Below are positions 1 to 10,909 of a stretch of 64,000 bases of DNA, piece after piece. Source of the DNA: Hymenopus coronatus (taxonomy: Eukaryota; Arthropoda; Insecta; Mantodea; Hymenopodidae); the NCBI GenBank assembly GCA_030762935.1, contig CM060892.1, positions 89,331,827-89,395,826 of the forward strand, written 5' to 3'. Each line of letters begins with the position of its first letter. Position 1 is the first letter of the stretch. Below the pieces are notes generated by a model. It did not search any database. It worked only from the letters and a program-made list of their open reading frames with translations, and was not told the origin of the DNA. Made by a program: the position numbers and the translations under genes.

Positions 1-288
1 ACTTAAACTTTTCTCAAACGGGAAGTCATTTTTCTTTTCAAATTGCTCTTGTTTTATTCCTGGACAAAGATAACCAAGTTTCAATTACATAGTAACCAGC
101 TTTTAAAATATTTAACTATGGTTCTGGCCTCGTGTATTCCATTTTCTTTCACCATAGAAGGAATACATAATACGAACATTTAAACTCTGATAAGTACTAT
201 GAAGATAAAAGAATAATCTTTTTAAGAGTAATTTGTTTGCAGGACAGGTAGAGAAAATCATACGAATGGAACGCATCAGAATTTTATA
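1..288 (+). repeat. DR-A dispersed repeat, 3' part, variant sub-family
   Basis: The window opens inside the 3' half of a DR-A copy. It has the variant block CTCAAACGGGAAGTC, then ACATAGTAACCAGCTTTTAAAATATTT, and ends with GTAGAGAAAATCATACGAATGG and CATCAGAATTTT. The 5' half lies outside the window. The same variant block recurs near 18900, 46640 and 61750, so this is a sub-family and not random drift. Non-coding. Confidence 0.8.
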
Positions 289-452
289 ATAAAGGACATA
301 TGTATATCTCATACTGATTTTCAAGATTCAATAATTACTAAATGTAACATTCGCCGGTTAAAATTCGGCGCACCTATCAATAAGCATGTGCATCTACATT
401 TATATTTATTTATATATTTAATATACTTAATAATCATGTGCCCCTACATTCA

Positions 453-701
453 TTTTCTTTTTGGGTAGTGTTTAACGCCCGCTTTTACTACTTATGGCAC
501 CGCAGGCGGTGACACTGATGATACACGAATGAAGATGGAACATTGGTGGAATGCGATGGCGGGGGAAACCGGAGAACCCAGAAAAAACCCGCCCCACCAC
601 CACTTTGTCCACCACAAATCTCACATGAGGTCACTTGGGATCGAACCCGGGCCGGCTAAGTGAGAGGTGAGTGGTCTAACCCCTCGGCCACGGCGCGGCC
701 T
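453..701 (-). mobile_element. tRNA-derived SINE (family SINE-1), full length
   Basis: Read on the minus strand, this starts with a tRNA-like head: an A-box-like TGGCCGAGGGGTTAGACC and a B-box-like GGGTTCGATCCC. A body follows with GTGAGATTTGTGGTGGACAAAG and CGGTTTCCCCCGCCATCGCA, and the tail is AAGCGGGCGTTAAACACT. It is flanked by an 8-bp direct repeat TACATTCA at 445-452 and 702-709, which is a target-site duplication made by reverse-transcription-type insertion. A second full copy lies at 37076-37306 and fragments at 5690 and 40660. The head resembles a tRNA but no clean cloverleaf forms, so it is not a tRNA gene. SINEs need a partner LINE for movement; the partner is unknown. Confidence 0.88.
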
Positions 702-709
702 TACATTCA

Positions 710-1398
710 ATTAAATGGTATTTTAAATGCGCTATGTCAAAAATTATTTATTTTCTTAAAGAATTGAATTCATATTGATTTATTATGAACAAAGAAATTC
801 ATAATTCCAGCAAAAACTTCGGTCAAATTTGACATATACATTAGCTTAATTCATTGATTTATTTCTCCTAAATTTTCACATTGTTTAAATACAAGGAAAT
901 CAAACGAGTCTTGGAGAGAGTAGATCCCTCGTTCGCATCGCGCTCTGCAGCTTTCAGTTGAGAACTTTTTAGAGAGCGGTTCGATAATATAAAGCCTATG
1001 CTGCCATCTAGTGGCGCCTTCTTCCACTTCATGCTTCCCAGTTCTCTAGCAATGCGCAACCGTTTTTCGCTCATAGTTTTTCCGTGTTATTTACCTTACG
1101 TAATTATAACATTACATCACATAGTAACCTCGATATTCAGTTTAATTTATTAATTAGACTAAACTCGTGTTCAATCAATTCCTTATTTTCAGTCTAATGT
1201 ACTTTTCAGTCTAACTATAGGAAAATAATTATAAATTAAAAATAGTTATTTTTGTTTGCAAAACAGGATCAATGAGTAACTAACAGAGCGTCAAATTATC
1301 TGAAATTTTAAACCAGCAAGCGAAATAATTTTTTTAGAAAATCTAAGCAAGAAATGAAAGCAACATATTTAAATTAGTTACGCACTTTTATTTACATG
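710..1398. other. no gene seen; AT-rich spacer with one GC-richer patch
   Basis: Only short open frames occur. The one at 868-1074 on the minus strand has no recognisable domain. The patch at about 910-1065 is richer in GC than its surroundings and contains the CTCF-like site listed separately. Confidence 0.5.
1001..1014 (-). promoter_or_regulatory. CTCF-like insulator motif match
   Basis: On the minus strand the 14 bases read CCACTAGATGGCAG. This fits the general CTCF core CCASYAGRKGGCRS at every position. CTCF is a zinc-finger protein that marks chromatin boundaries in many bilaterians. A match this complete is unlikely by chance in 64 kb of AT-rich DNA. Binding is inferred only, and motif cores of this kind are also carried by repeats. 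Confidence 0.4.
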
Positions 1399-1670
1399 AC
1401 GCGATTTATACTTTTCTCATACAGGAATTTATCAACTACGGTCCATACAAACAAAGGAACTTCAGTGACAATGAAACCAGCTTTTGATTATCACTTTAAC
1501 CTATGGTACTCCCTTATTTGGCTTCTACTTGCAAGGAAGCAAGTAATATGGCTATTTCTGCTAATTTTTTTTTACTGATTAGCATGAAGTAAATAGAAGT
1601 ATATGCTTTTAAGAATAATTTGTTGCAGAGATGTAGAGAAAGTCATGTGAATGGTACACATCAGATTTTT
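1399..1670 (+). repeat. DR-A 3' third
   Basis: It runs from ACTTTTCTCATACAGGAATTT-like sequence through AACAAAGGAACTTCAGTGAC and TTTAACCTATGGTACTCCC to TTGCAGAGATGTAGAGAAAG and CACATCAGATTTTTT. The 5' two thirds are missing. It abuts an inverted DR-A piece at 1671. Confidence 0.85.
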
Positions 1671-1835
1671 TGTGTAATAAGTTTTGTCTGTCTCTTATGA
1701 TTTACCAGTTTTGCAAAATTCATAAATCATCCAGAATAAAGGTCTTTACAGGATATTCCCAGAAAATTAAATATATACAATTCAATTGTGGTGGAAATAG
1801 CTTTAATATGTGGTATTGTAATCAAAATGTGTTTT
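1671..1835 (-). repeat. DR-A middle segment, inverted against its neighbour
   Basis: The minus-strand sequence carries the DR-A central block: GATTTTGATTAAAA-like start, GAATTTTCTGGGAATA-like stretch, CTTTATTCTGGATGA and GTAAATCATAAGAGACAGAC. It directly follows the terminal CAGATTTTTT of the plus-strand piece, making a head-to-head junction between non-matching parts of the repeat. Confidence 0.75.
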
Positions 1836-2689
1836 CGAACTGTCCAGTCTCTGGTGAGTTCACGTACATCACGCTACGGCCAATTGCTAAGTTTAGTACA
1901 TCACGCACACCGCCGACCTGCGTTCATGGACTCACAATTAGGAAACGAGGGACCCATTCATCGCAAACTTTATTTTTCACAATGAATGACTTTACATCTT
2001 CTGAATAATCTTAAGCCATGAAGAAATCATCAAAAGCAATATGTTCACAATACACTCATGAGACAGAGTAAACCATAGGAGTAAATTAAATGTTTAATTG
2101 GAGACCAGAAATGAACTACAGAGCCGGTGCAAAGCATCATAAAACCTTGCCGTAACGGTTCAGTTACTTATAGGGGTTTCTGAACAAATGTTTACTTTAT
2201 AAATAATTAAACTGTTAAACAATGACATTTTTTAATTCTCGGTATAAGAATAATCACAAAAAAGCTACGATCTGGATGGAACATTTGTATGCAGAGAAAG
2301 ATTTGAAAACTTAAGTGAGAAAAATTGTAATTGAATATGAGACGTTTCCTTGTCACGTGGTTTTGTTTACATTTCTTTCAACTTTAAGTGAATTAACAAT
2401 AATAATATAATGACATATATACGAAACATGTTTGATTTGGCAAGAAACCTGTTTTAAAAACACCAGCAATGGTTAAAGCAAAGACCATGTTTTAATAATT
2501 GGTCCCTTAAGATGAAGCCTTCTAGATCACTAAAAACACTGCAAGGAGATGAATAGGCAGCTGACGTATAAGATACATCATTTAATTTACTCCGCAGTTA
2601 GAATAGATGTAGATACTCGTGCTTTATTTACAGCAGCTACTATAATTATTACCGTTCCACCTGGAAAAAAATTTTATATATGATGTAAA
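1836..2689. other. no gene seen
   Basis: AT-rich sequence with only short shadow frames. The 1890-1960 patch (ACACCGCCGACCTGCG) is locally GC-richer but has no recognisable feature. Confidence 0.5.
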
Positions 2690-3469
2690 ACTCTTGTTGT
2701 GTTCCATTTACATAACTTTCTCTAGCTGTTCCATATATTAACTTTTCTTACAAAAGAGTATTCTTTTATCTACGTCATACTAATGGAGATAAATTCAACA
2801 TAGATGCTGTTGCTACTTGCTTCCTTATAGGTGGAAGGGAAATAAGTGAATGCATCAGACTAAAACGATAGTCAAATCAAGCTCATCGCTATATGAAATA
2901 CGAATAATGTTGCATGAGAAGACTTGGGCAGTTTAAAATTAAAACCATTAACAAGAAATATCTCGAAAACGATCAATTCTACAAATAAATCATATATGAC
3001 ATAACTTGTAAGTTTCAACGAGATCTACGTTTTGCTATCTCTTACGACGATTACGCATAATCGTCTTACCATCATGCAAAATGTTGCAAAACTCATCCAG
3101 AATAACGAAGTCTCCAGAGGATATTCCCAGAACATTCAAGATATACATTTTATTTGCCATGCAATTAGCTTAAATATGCGACATTTTAATCAATTTTTTT
3201 AGGAAGTAGTATTTTTTAAAACATTTACCATGTAAAGAGTAGTTGGTGTCGGATGATTTTGTTAACGGACTTTTCGTTTTTGAGCTATATTATCCATAGA
3301 CACACACACATACGGACATTTTTCTGTAAATGATTTTTGGGACTCAGGGAACCTCATAACATATTTCCGACTAAATCTCAACATAGAATTTTTGGATGAA
3401 ATACAATATTTTATCTAGCTACAATGTACATTGTATGTACAAATGGGCTAGAGAAAAGTAAAAAATAAT
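2690..3469 (-). repeat. DR-A, near full length
   Basis: On the minus strand all blocks occur in order: TTACTTTTCTCTAGCCC start, ATTTTGTATTTCATCC, a short GT tract (TGTGTGTGTCTATGGATA), AGCTCAAAAACGAAAAGTCCG, CTGGGAATATCCTCTGGAGAC, and the 3' end AACTAT...GAGAAAGTTATGTAAATGGAACAC. Length about 780 bp. Strongly diverged, with no open frame. Confidence 0.85.
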
Positions 3470-3809
3470 TTAGTCCTGCATTAATATGGGCTCTAGGTTT
3501 TATTTTTCTGTCAATCTGCGGGAGACATTACTATCAGCGATTTCTATATCATCATCTTCCGAAAAGTGCATCACAGAATCTTTCTCACCTGTGTCTCTGG
3601 TTCTCTTAATTTTCGATTTGAAGGTGTTTTAAATGTTGATGTTTAATTTTATTTTCTCACTTTTTTTAGAGGAATGAGGATGATGCCTAGTTTATGGAAC
3701 GAAAGTGCAGATATTTACATATTGGTTTGAATTATATATTTGTTCAATAAAACAAAATTTAAATAAAACAATTACATTGTGATATCAATAGTTTAAGTAA
3801 ACCCTGAAC

Positions 3810-4013
3810 ACATTTTGAAACCTAATCGGATAATATTGTATGAAAACAAAAACGTAGGGTTTCTTCTGACATCACACCATCTATAGTCGGATAGGGCAAA
3901 GGACAAAGAAGTACATTCTGAAACCTAATCGGATAATGTTGTATGAAAACAAAACCACATGGTTTCTTCTGACATCGCACTATTTATATTCGGACAGGAC
4001 AAAAGACAAAGAG
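3810..4013. repeat. tandem duplication of a 103-bp unit
   Basis: Two adjacent units begin ACATTTTGAAACCTAATCGG (3810) and ACATTCTGAAACCTAATCGG (3913). Both carry TTGTATGAAAACAAAA, GGTTTCTTCTGACATC and a closing GGACAAAGACAAAG-like stretch. The spacing is 103 bp and the units differ at about one base in eight. The unit is unrelated to DR-A and was not seen elsewhere in the window. Confidence 0.9.
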
Positions 4014-5050
4014 AGGTGTTGCGTAAACTATCATCGAGCGTCGAAGATATAGAATAACTACCATCTTAAAATTTTCATAATAAGTATAATTTTAGAAGAT
4101 AGCGATAAAAGTGTAAATACTGGATCATCACATTATACAAATGTTTGGGCTTATTAATTTCCCATTCTGCGTATCAGAACATTTTGGTTTCGAATTCTAC
4201 ATGAATCATGACCAGAAACAAAACAAAAGGGTTAAAGATTTGTGTATCTGCACATGAATACATTGCATATGTCCAAAAAATTGTGTGTGTGCCAAAAATC
4301 CTGAAATCAGGAATAATAACATTTTGCGATGGCGAAATAATCTCGAAAGTATATCGAAGAATGTATTAATGTGCATCATTTTTATACTGCACCATTTTTA
4401 ATTGAAAATAGAGCAAATTTGTTTGATGCTCATAGGAATCGCCTACTATGCACTGCGCCGAAAGCAATTCCTTCAGTATTTTACGTTTGAAATACGAAGC
4501 CACCTTTCATAGGTTAATGCACCTATTACAGTCTCATGATTATTAGAACAATTTCTCTGTAATGTGTCTTGCATTAGTTTATAAATTTCGGATATGAAAA
4601 TACATGTTTTCATAGGTTTGGTACTAACATAAATGCAAAAATAATAACAATTACTGAAGTATTTACATAATAAAACAAATTTTTTTACTTGGTTAATACC
4701 ATGGTATCGCCAACAGCATGAGAATTCATTGTAACGAGAAAGTTTTACATTTATAGCATTGAATATAACAATCTACTATGTTGGTAAGTGATTGGTATCG
4801 ACACAATTTGAAAGAAAAAAATATTCTCCTTGGTTAATATAGTTCTCACTAGCATAACTACATAATAACGCTGCCGTTATTATGTAACAAACTAAACACT
4901 TATCCCACCACTTTCTATAAAAATAGAAGTCGAGACTTACGTTGCTTTCTATTCCCGAAATTATAAACTGACGCACTGTATAAGATATAAAGACAATTCT
5001 AGCTGTCACATGTTTACCCACTGCTTACACGGAGCAAGGCTATTCGCTTT
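4014..5050. other. no gene seen
   Basis: Mostly AT-rich DNA. An 81-codon open frame on the minus strand at 4776-5021 has no recognisable domain and no partner, and I do not call it a gene. Confidence 0.5.
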
Positions 5051-5059
5051 GGCTCAAAT

Positions 5060-5300
5060 TAAAACGAGTGGTGACGCCTGGGCTATAACGTTGTGCTATG
5101 GTACCCGGCCCGAAATGCGCCGGATTCAATTCCACCCGGATACAACCCAGATGCGGTAAACCTCGGGATCGGTGCCCATTCTACATCATGAGGAAAGTGA
5201 GGAGCCGGAATAGGCTGCGATTCCGGCCACGAGAACCAACGTTTAGCTATGGAAAGCTTAATACTGATCGGATGGTTGATTGCATTCTACCACGCGGACT
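5060..5300 (+). mobile_element. probable tRNA-derived SINE (unassigned family)
   Basis: A GC-rich 240-bp block in AT-rich surroundings. It has a possible B-box GGATTCAATTCC near 5120, then CGGTAAACCTCGGGATCGGTGCCC and GCTGCGATTCCGGCCACGAG, and ends next to a T-rich run at 5322. The size, composition and B-box suggest a SINE. No target duplication was found and the A-box is unclear, so the call is tentative. Confidence 0.45.
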
Positions 5301-5324
5301 GTAGCGCCATAGGATTTAATTGTT

Positions 5325-5480
5325 TTTTTTTTGTTTTTTTTCACACGAGCCATGTGTAGGACAGGAGTTGGATAAGTAGAGTTAAACTAAAAAATCCAAT
5401 GCCATAGTAGGGGTTTGAACCACAGATCTCGTAGTCTCTAGTCGGTCGGTCTAACCTCTGACCTACCATGAAAACATGCC
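5325..5480 (-). mobile_element. tRNA-derived SINE (family SINE-2)
   Basis: The minus strand reads a tRNA-like head (GGTAGGTCAGAGGTTAGACC, then the B-box GGTTCAAACCCC). The body is TTTAACTCTACTTATCCAAC and CTACACATGGCTCGTGTGAA, followed by an A-run. The body matches the plus-strand copy at 19531-19683 (AACTCTCC...CCCTACACATGACTGG), so these two are one family with the same tail. Confidence 0.75.
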
Positions 5481-5689
5481 GGCACGGCATTAAATTCCTC
5501 AACCTACTCGCATGTTTCCCGGTAAACCACACAAACTGATCTCCAATTATTTTGGGATGACAACCCCTATGACGACTTATAATGTTGTAAGTACTTGCGA
5601 GTCTCAGATTTCATAGTTAAGCCAACTATAATGGTCAATTAGTGTCAATTTAATTGTTTTTTCACACAAGGCATATGGATATATAGAAT

Positions 5690-5812
5690 GCGGCACAGGG
5701 ACGGGTTTTCTCCGGTTTCTCCCGCCATTGAATCCACCGGTGCTCCATCTTCATTCCAGGTTCATCGCCTGCGGTGCCACAAGTAGTAAAAGCGGGCGTT
5801 AAACACATCCAA
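5690..5812 (+). mobile_element. SINE-1 body and tail fragment, headless
   Basis: It contains the SINE-1 body AGGGACGGGTTTTCTCCGG, CACCGGTGCTCCATCTTCAT, CGCCTGCGGTGCCACAAGTA and the tail AAAGCGGGCGTTAAACAC. The tRNA-like head is absent, as expected for 5' truncation. It is preceded by TTTTCACACAAGGCATATG, which resembles the SINE-2 tail at 5338, so two SINE tails may be fused here. Confidence 0.8.
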
Positions 5813-5829
5813 AGTTGGGTAGGTAGAAT

Positions 5830-7213
5830 CAATGGTAGCTCAATGTTTAGAAAGACCGTGGTTAATATCCCGTCTATGGCTTCGAATATATTTATTAATT
5901 TTTAGTTTTTGCTGTATAAGCTATCCTCAAAAATATATTAATCCTAATAAAGATATGATTATTATTAAAATTATTTATTTGTTAGCAACGCTATCAATTA
6001 CCAAGATGGATCCTGACCGCAGAAGTTCTTGTCAGTAAATGCACTGACATGGAGCTATCGCTTTTAAGCACACTTAAAAACTAGCAGCATGAGGATTAAA
6101 AAGCCAGCTCTGAAAAACTAAGGTAGCCAAACGGGCTATAGAACTTATAGTTTGGATTTAATAATATGAGCTATAAAATGTTCCGAGTTATATAACGTTG
6201 ATTAATTTTTGAAAACTTCCGGCTAGCATTTACCCAGGGAAGTTTTAGGGTAATTGTCAAGCATTGACGCAGTAATTTTAGGCTATACGAGGACAGATAA
6301 CTGCAGTATGAGTGCTGCAGAAGCTAAGTAGTTCTACAGGAGCAATGTTAACCCTATGGCAAGGAAGGTGCGGATCTAAAAGCCGGTTTTGATATTTATG
6401 ACTACCTATTTCACCTTGGACTCCGCACTCCCATTGTTTGCAAAACGCTCCTCCGGTTCCTTGTTACGGACAACTTCAAGATTTATACATCCGAGACGTT
6501 CCTCCAAAACCTTTATATACCACACACACACAACTTCGTGCGAAGTGCTTCCCTACACATACACTGCTGTGTGTCCGTTCCCATCCCCTTTACAGCCCAG
6601 ATAAATCTGCACCGCACTCCCTCCAGCCCTGCTTTTCCTTCTCTATGACTATCATAAAGCTCTGTTAGCTCATTTGTTGTTCTCCCCACCCCCACATTCT
6701 CACTCTAGCCGCCATTACTATAGCTCCGACCCTACCCTCCCTTTCCAAAGCCCTTGTATCAATTATTGTTGGACATTTGGAGCAATTAGCTATCTTGGAT
6801 GTGAGGATAATTCGACAAGAAGAATGTCTGCTTTCTCCCGTTCGCCTTAAAGATGAACGTGGACGTTCCCGTGATTAATACCGGCAACTGTGACTGTTAG
6901 GCGTTACCGTGTATAAATAACAGGTTTTGACACCAACTTTAGCGAGGATCTTTGGAGAACCAATACCCAGAGAAGGTAGAGGTTTGGTAAACAAGCTCGT
7001 AAACTTTCGAGGATAAATGGAGATGAAAATACCACTACATTAGGCATACACATGTAGGCAAACATATAACATATACATGTATTAGCTTGTAAACAAATGT
7101 CAAACTCTGAAAATACCCTGTATTTTGAAAAGTAATGGCCGAGATTAAAGTTGTATTGATACAAAAACAAATAGGAACCAATCAATGTTTTATAGAGCGA
7201 GAGAGGAGCGATA
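5830..7213. other. no gene recognised; includes a pyrimidine-rich, GC-richer block
   Basis: Around 6390-6900 the composition rises in C and several overlapping frames stay open for 60-93 codons on both strands. No frame has a recognisable domain, start context or splice pattern that I can support. It may be an old element or an exon remnant. Confidence 0.4.
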
Positions 7214-7217
7214 AATA

Positions 7218-7260
<43 letters not shown>

Positions 7261-7323
7261 GTAGTAGTAGTAGTAGTAGTAATATTATTATTAGTAATAT
7301 TATTATTATTATTATTGTTGTTG
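7214..7323. repeat. (ATT)n/(TAG)n microsatellite
   Basis: About 110 bp of TTA/ATT triplets with an internal TAG run. It abuts TTGAGCCGGTATTCACCACT, non-repeated GC-richer sequence that could be the 3' end of a minus-strand retroelement whose tail seeded the array. Confidence 0.95.
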
Positions 7324-7767
7324 AGCCGGTATTCACCACTAAGATCTGGAGTTCAGATTTTGTACTCAAATAGTAGTTCTCCGATTACGTGTTAGTTATT
7401 GCTCTGTGCTATTTATCACGATACTTGAGTTTTGAAATATCCTGCGCTCACCTCTTCATGCCCTGCTATAACCATTTAATTGAATAATTAGCATCTTTCA
7501 AAAATAGAATAAAATAATGTTATTTTGGTAGACAACTGTCAAATTCACCACAATTCAAGAAAAGCTGGTTTATAATAAATTCGCGTTTAATTTAATAGGT
7601 TTAAATCACTTATAAATGATATAATAAAATCCCCCGTGTTGTTATCTTATAATAGGGTTTATATACAAGTACTTCAATTGTACAGCTATTTATTATAAAG
7701 CACACTGGCTATTTGTTTTTTCTTTTATATTTTGGGTGTAACTTTGTATTCAAGTGAGAGATGATAA

Positions 7768-8603
7768 TGTTTATTTTCTTTACATAGTATATAGGTAGAA
7801 AAGATATTGCTCCACCCAAAAATGTTAAGTGTTTCCACGGGAATAAACTTTTTATGGTCCCCAGTATCTAAACAGATCAGAAAAAGTTCGTGTGTGTTAT
7901 GTGTGTTGTGTGTCTGTAAACACATTACCTCCAAAACGAAAAACTGGTAAAATACCAAACTTGGTATTTAAAATTAGTATCTTTACGGATCCGAAACGAA
8001 GATTATGAGGGGAATCCCCCTCACCAAAAACCACTCTTGGCATGGAAAAAGTGTCGAAAATTATTTTCTCAAAGATGCCCCTAACGATTTTGATTAAAAT
8101 GCCATACAATATAGGTAATTACATGACAAAATGTATATCCTAAACTTTTTAGAAACATTATCTGAAGACCTCTCTATTCTGGATGAATTTTGCTGAATTT
8201 TGAAAAACTGGTAAACTGCAAGATATACACAAAAATGTGCACCAAATGTAGATCACGTCAAAAAAATTGTCATACTTTTTTCGTGAAGTTGGCTAATTTT
8301 AAGATATTTCGTTTTAATTACTTCAGTTTTGAAATACGTAAAACATTTCACATATGAAAATTTGTTAACTCTTGCAAATGCAAAGATACATGACAACCAG
8401 CATTTAATAGATTTGACTACTATCGCTTTTACCTAGTGTGTTCTCTTATTTTCCCCTTACTTACAAGAAAGCAAATAAAAAAATTTCTAGTAATGTTTAT
8501 CTCGATTAGCATGAAGTGGATGGAAGAGTAAGCTTCTTAACTAAAATTTGCTACCGAGATGTAGAGAAAGTCATGTGAGCAGAACACATCAGATTTTTCA
8601 GTT
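7768..8603 (+). repeat. DR-A, full length
   Basis: All blocks are present in order: TTTATTTTCTTTACATAG start, TTGCTCCACCCAAAAATG, the GT tract (GTGTGTTATGTGTGTTGTG) at 7891, the hairpin AATACCAAACTTGGTATTT at about 7954, CTAACGATTTTGATTAAAAT, CTCTATTCTGGATGAATTTT, CTCGATTAGCATGAAGTGGA, and GAGATGTAGAGAAAGTCATGTG ending CACATCAGATTTTT. Length about 835 bp. No coding capacity. Confidence 0.92.
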
Positions 8604-8918
8604 TCATAAGTTTTCAAACTTGCAGGATACCAAAATATAAATCAAGTATAGAGAAAAGCTTTCTGGAGATTACACGTAATCGCGGTATCTTCCCCTTTAC
8701 CTGTCGGTCTACTATATCCCACTGCTTCAGGAGGAGTTATGCACTGAGAAATAGAAAGAACTGACATGTTTTGAAACAAATCTATCAGTAATCTTCTTAA
8801 AGAGAATCGCCTGAGTGTAGCGCACACCCGCACTACACATTTGCTATAAATGTGGCCTAATAACTAGGCGTCCAAGTTTTTGATAAATGATCTGGATGTT
8901 TTCTCACTAAAATCAGTG

Positions 8919-8920
<2 letters not shown>

Positions 8921-8952
<32 letters not shown>

Positions 8953-8987
8953 GCAATAATAACAACAGTAACAATATTAATAATAGC

Positions 8988-9023
<36 letters not shown>

Positions 9024-9034
9024 GATAATAATAA
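8921..9034. repeat. (AAT)n microsatellite
   Basis: About 114 bp of imperfect AAT triplets interrupted by AGC, AAC and ACG variants. It follows TTCTCACTAAAATCAGTGGG. No flanking retroelement was recognised. Confidence 0.95.
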
Positions 9035-10057
9035 AACACATAAAAAACCCTAATGTTCACGCAGGGATTAAATCTTTGAGGTCTTATCAATTAATCGAAA
9101 AACTTTGGCTTAAAAACATTATCTTAGTGCTATACCTATTAAATAATCATATTTTCTCGTATTTCTGTGTTTCGGATCAGGCTGTCCCAATTCGATTATT
9201 CTGAGTTAGAATGCTTGGACGTACTTAATCACAGATCTCACACTCCAGTTGGAGAGGGAACGTGTTATCCAATACGTCACTGGAAAAGTCATGGCACAAT
9301 ATTATCATACTGCCACTTCAGTTTCAACATTTGATTCAGCTGTGACGATAACTTACTACACTGAATTGTATATTGCAGGTAGACCTGTGTGAGTCGTGAA
9401 TACCGCTGCTCTTTTGGCGAAACAAAACTGGATTTAGAAGTCACATGATAGTCACTAAATTCCAGTATTTACGTGTTATTTCTATAATTGCCCCTTAAAG
9501 TGCGTTCGGTACTGCATAGCACATATACAAGCGTTGCTTTACAGTTCGTATCTCCGTTTTTACTTTCCGTGCCACCTATCTATAGTAGGTAGGGGAAATA
9601 CTTTACCGTATCTCAATACTCAATTAGTACAATTCAACAGAAATGAAGGTTTTGAGATTCTCTGAATTAACAAAAATAATTAAAATGTTCTGTACCATAT
9701 TTTGAAGAAATATTTTTGAGATGTTTAAAATGTAAGAATAATTTAAGTGGAAATGCTGAAAAAAATGTACGATTCTTTCATGCAGGCTGTATATAGAAAA
9801 CTACACTATTTTGATTAAAGTATTTCTCAGATTTGAGTTAAATCGCGTCGAGTTTAATATAATGTCACCCAAAAATTACATTTCAGGTTTATATCGCAAA
9901 ACATTCATAATTATTTTTTCCCATATCATTGCCATATTTCTATCAGCAGATGTACATTTTAAATGTATTGCTGTATGTATAATTATAATATTTTCTAAAC
10001 AATTCACAGCTTCATACATTTTTATTTATCAATGTGTGTTAGAGATTATGGAAATTA
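9035..10057. other. no gene seen
   Basis: AT-rich unique sequence. A 115-codon frame at 9811-10158 is open only because it runs from unique DNA across a transposon terminus at 10060, so it is not a gene. Confidence 0.55.
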
Positions 10058-10059
10058 TA

Positions 10060-10904
10060 CAGGATGATTTAAAAGTCTCTATACATTTTACTGATACAAT
10101 TACTGCACTCCTTTTCCTCGCAGGTAGTCTGACAGTATGTTCATCAAAGAAGAAATAATCGTTGTGTCCGCCCGACTTCGTGGCATAACGTATGAACAAA
10201 CGCAGGCAGATGTCGCCCTAAATTTAAGAAATTAGGCTGGCTATAAAGAACCAAATAAGTTCAGGCGAACGTGGATTATCTATTGCATAACATTAAACTT
10301 TTGCAACAAAATAAAAGCGTTCTAATCCTAGTGTATATTTTTAATTTCATAACAATCATACGGTACTGTTGCAGATGAAGGGTGACCAGGTGACCTCCTG
10401 TACTACTTAAATCAAGCTTTTCCCAATAGATGGATTGGCCGTGGAGGGCTATAGAGGTGGTCCCCGCTCAACAGACCTTACACCCTTTGACCTTTTCTGC
10501 CTAGGGGTTTATCAAATCTAAGTGTACCGGGTGAAGATTATTAACATTCAAAAGTAACACAGGGAATTAGAGTAATGGCAAGATGGAATGTTGCGGTTAA
10601 TAATTTTTGTAGTTTTTGGAGGAAAAATATTAAATTGAATAATTTTAACTCCCTATTTTATTTGTTTACTATTTATTATAAAAATAATACCTATTCTAGC
10701 AAGAATTTTAGGATTATGTTTGGGTAGAATCTATGTTTGAGAAAGACTAATGAGGCGTTGGTGGTTGCATTTAGACGTGCAAGGTGGTCACATAGAAATG
10801 CATTGAAATTATTTCCTACTGTGGCAAATGTCTCTGTACTGTTACATATTGTATAATAATACATGTTTAAACACAAAATGTATAGTGACTTTTGAATTAT
10901 CCTG
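10060..10904 (+). mobile_element. IS630/Tc1-mariner superfamily transposon, internally deleted relic
   Basis: The ends are imperfect inverted repeats of about 31 bp. The left reads CAGGATGATTTAAAAGTCTC and the right, reversed, CAGGATAATTCAAAAGTCAC, both going on to TATACATTTT. The left end is preceded by TA. Inside, plus-strand translation gives a helix-turn-helix-like N-terminus near 10140 (FIKEEIIVVSARLRG, then TYEQTQADVALNLR). After a gap comes the C-terminal signature LNQAFPNRWIGRGGL near 10410, followed by a broken version of the family motif containing the third catalytic aspartate. The central part with the first two catalytic acids is missing, and stops are frequent. At 845 bp it is shorter than the usual 1.1-1.3 kb. 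Dead copy; it could have moved only if supplied with transposase. Confidence 0.85.
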
Positions 10905-10909
10905 TGCAT

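Noticed and set aside
7135..7395. Leucine/valine-rich 86-codon frame resembling a membrane protein
   Set aside because: It translates the ATT/TAG microsatellite.
9811..10158. 115-codon open frame
   Set aside because: It runs from unique AT-rich DNA across the left terminal repeat of the transposon at 10060, so it is a chance frame.
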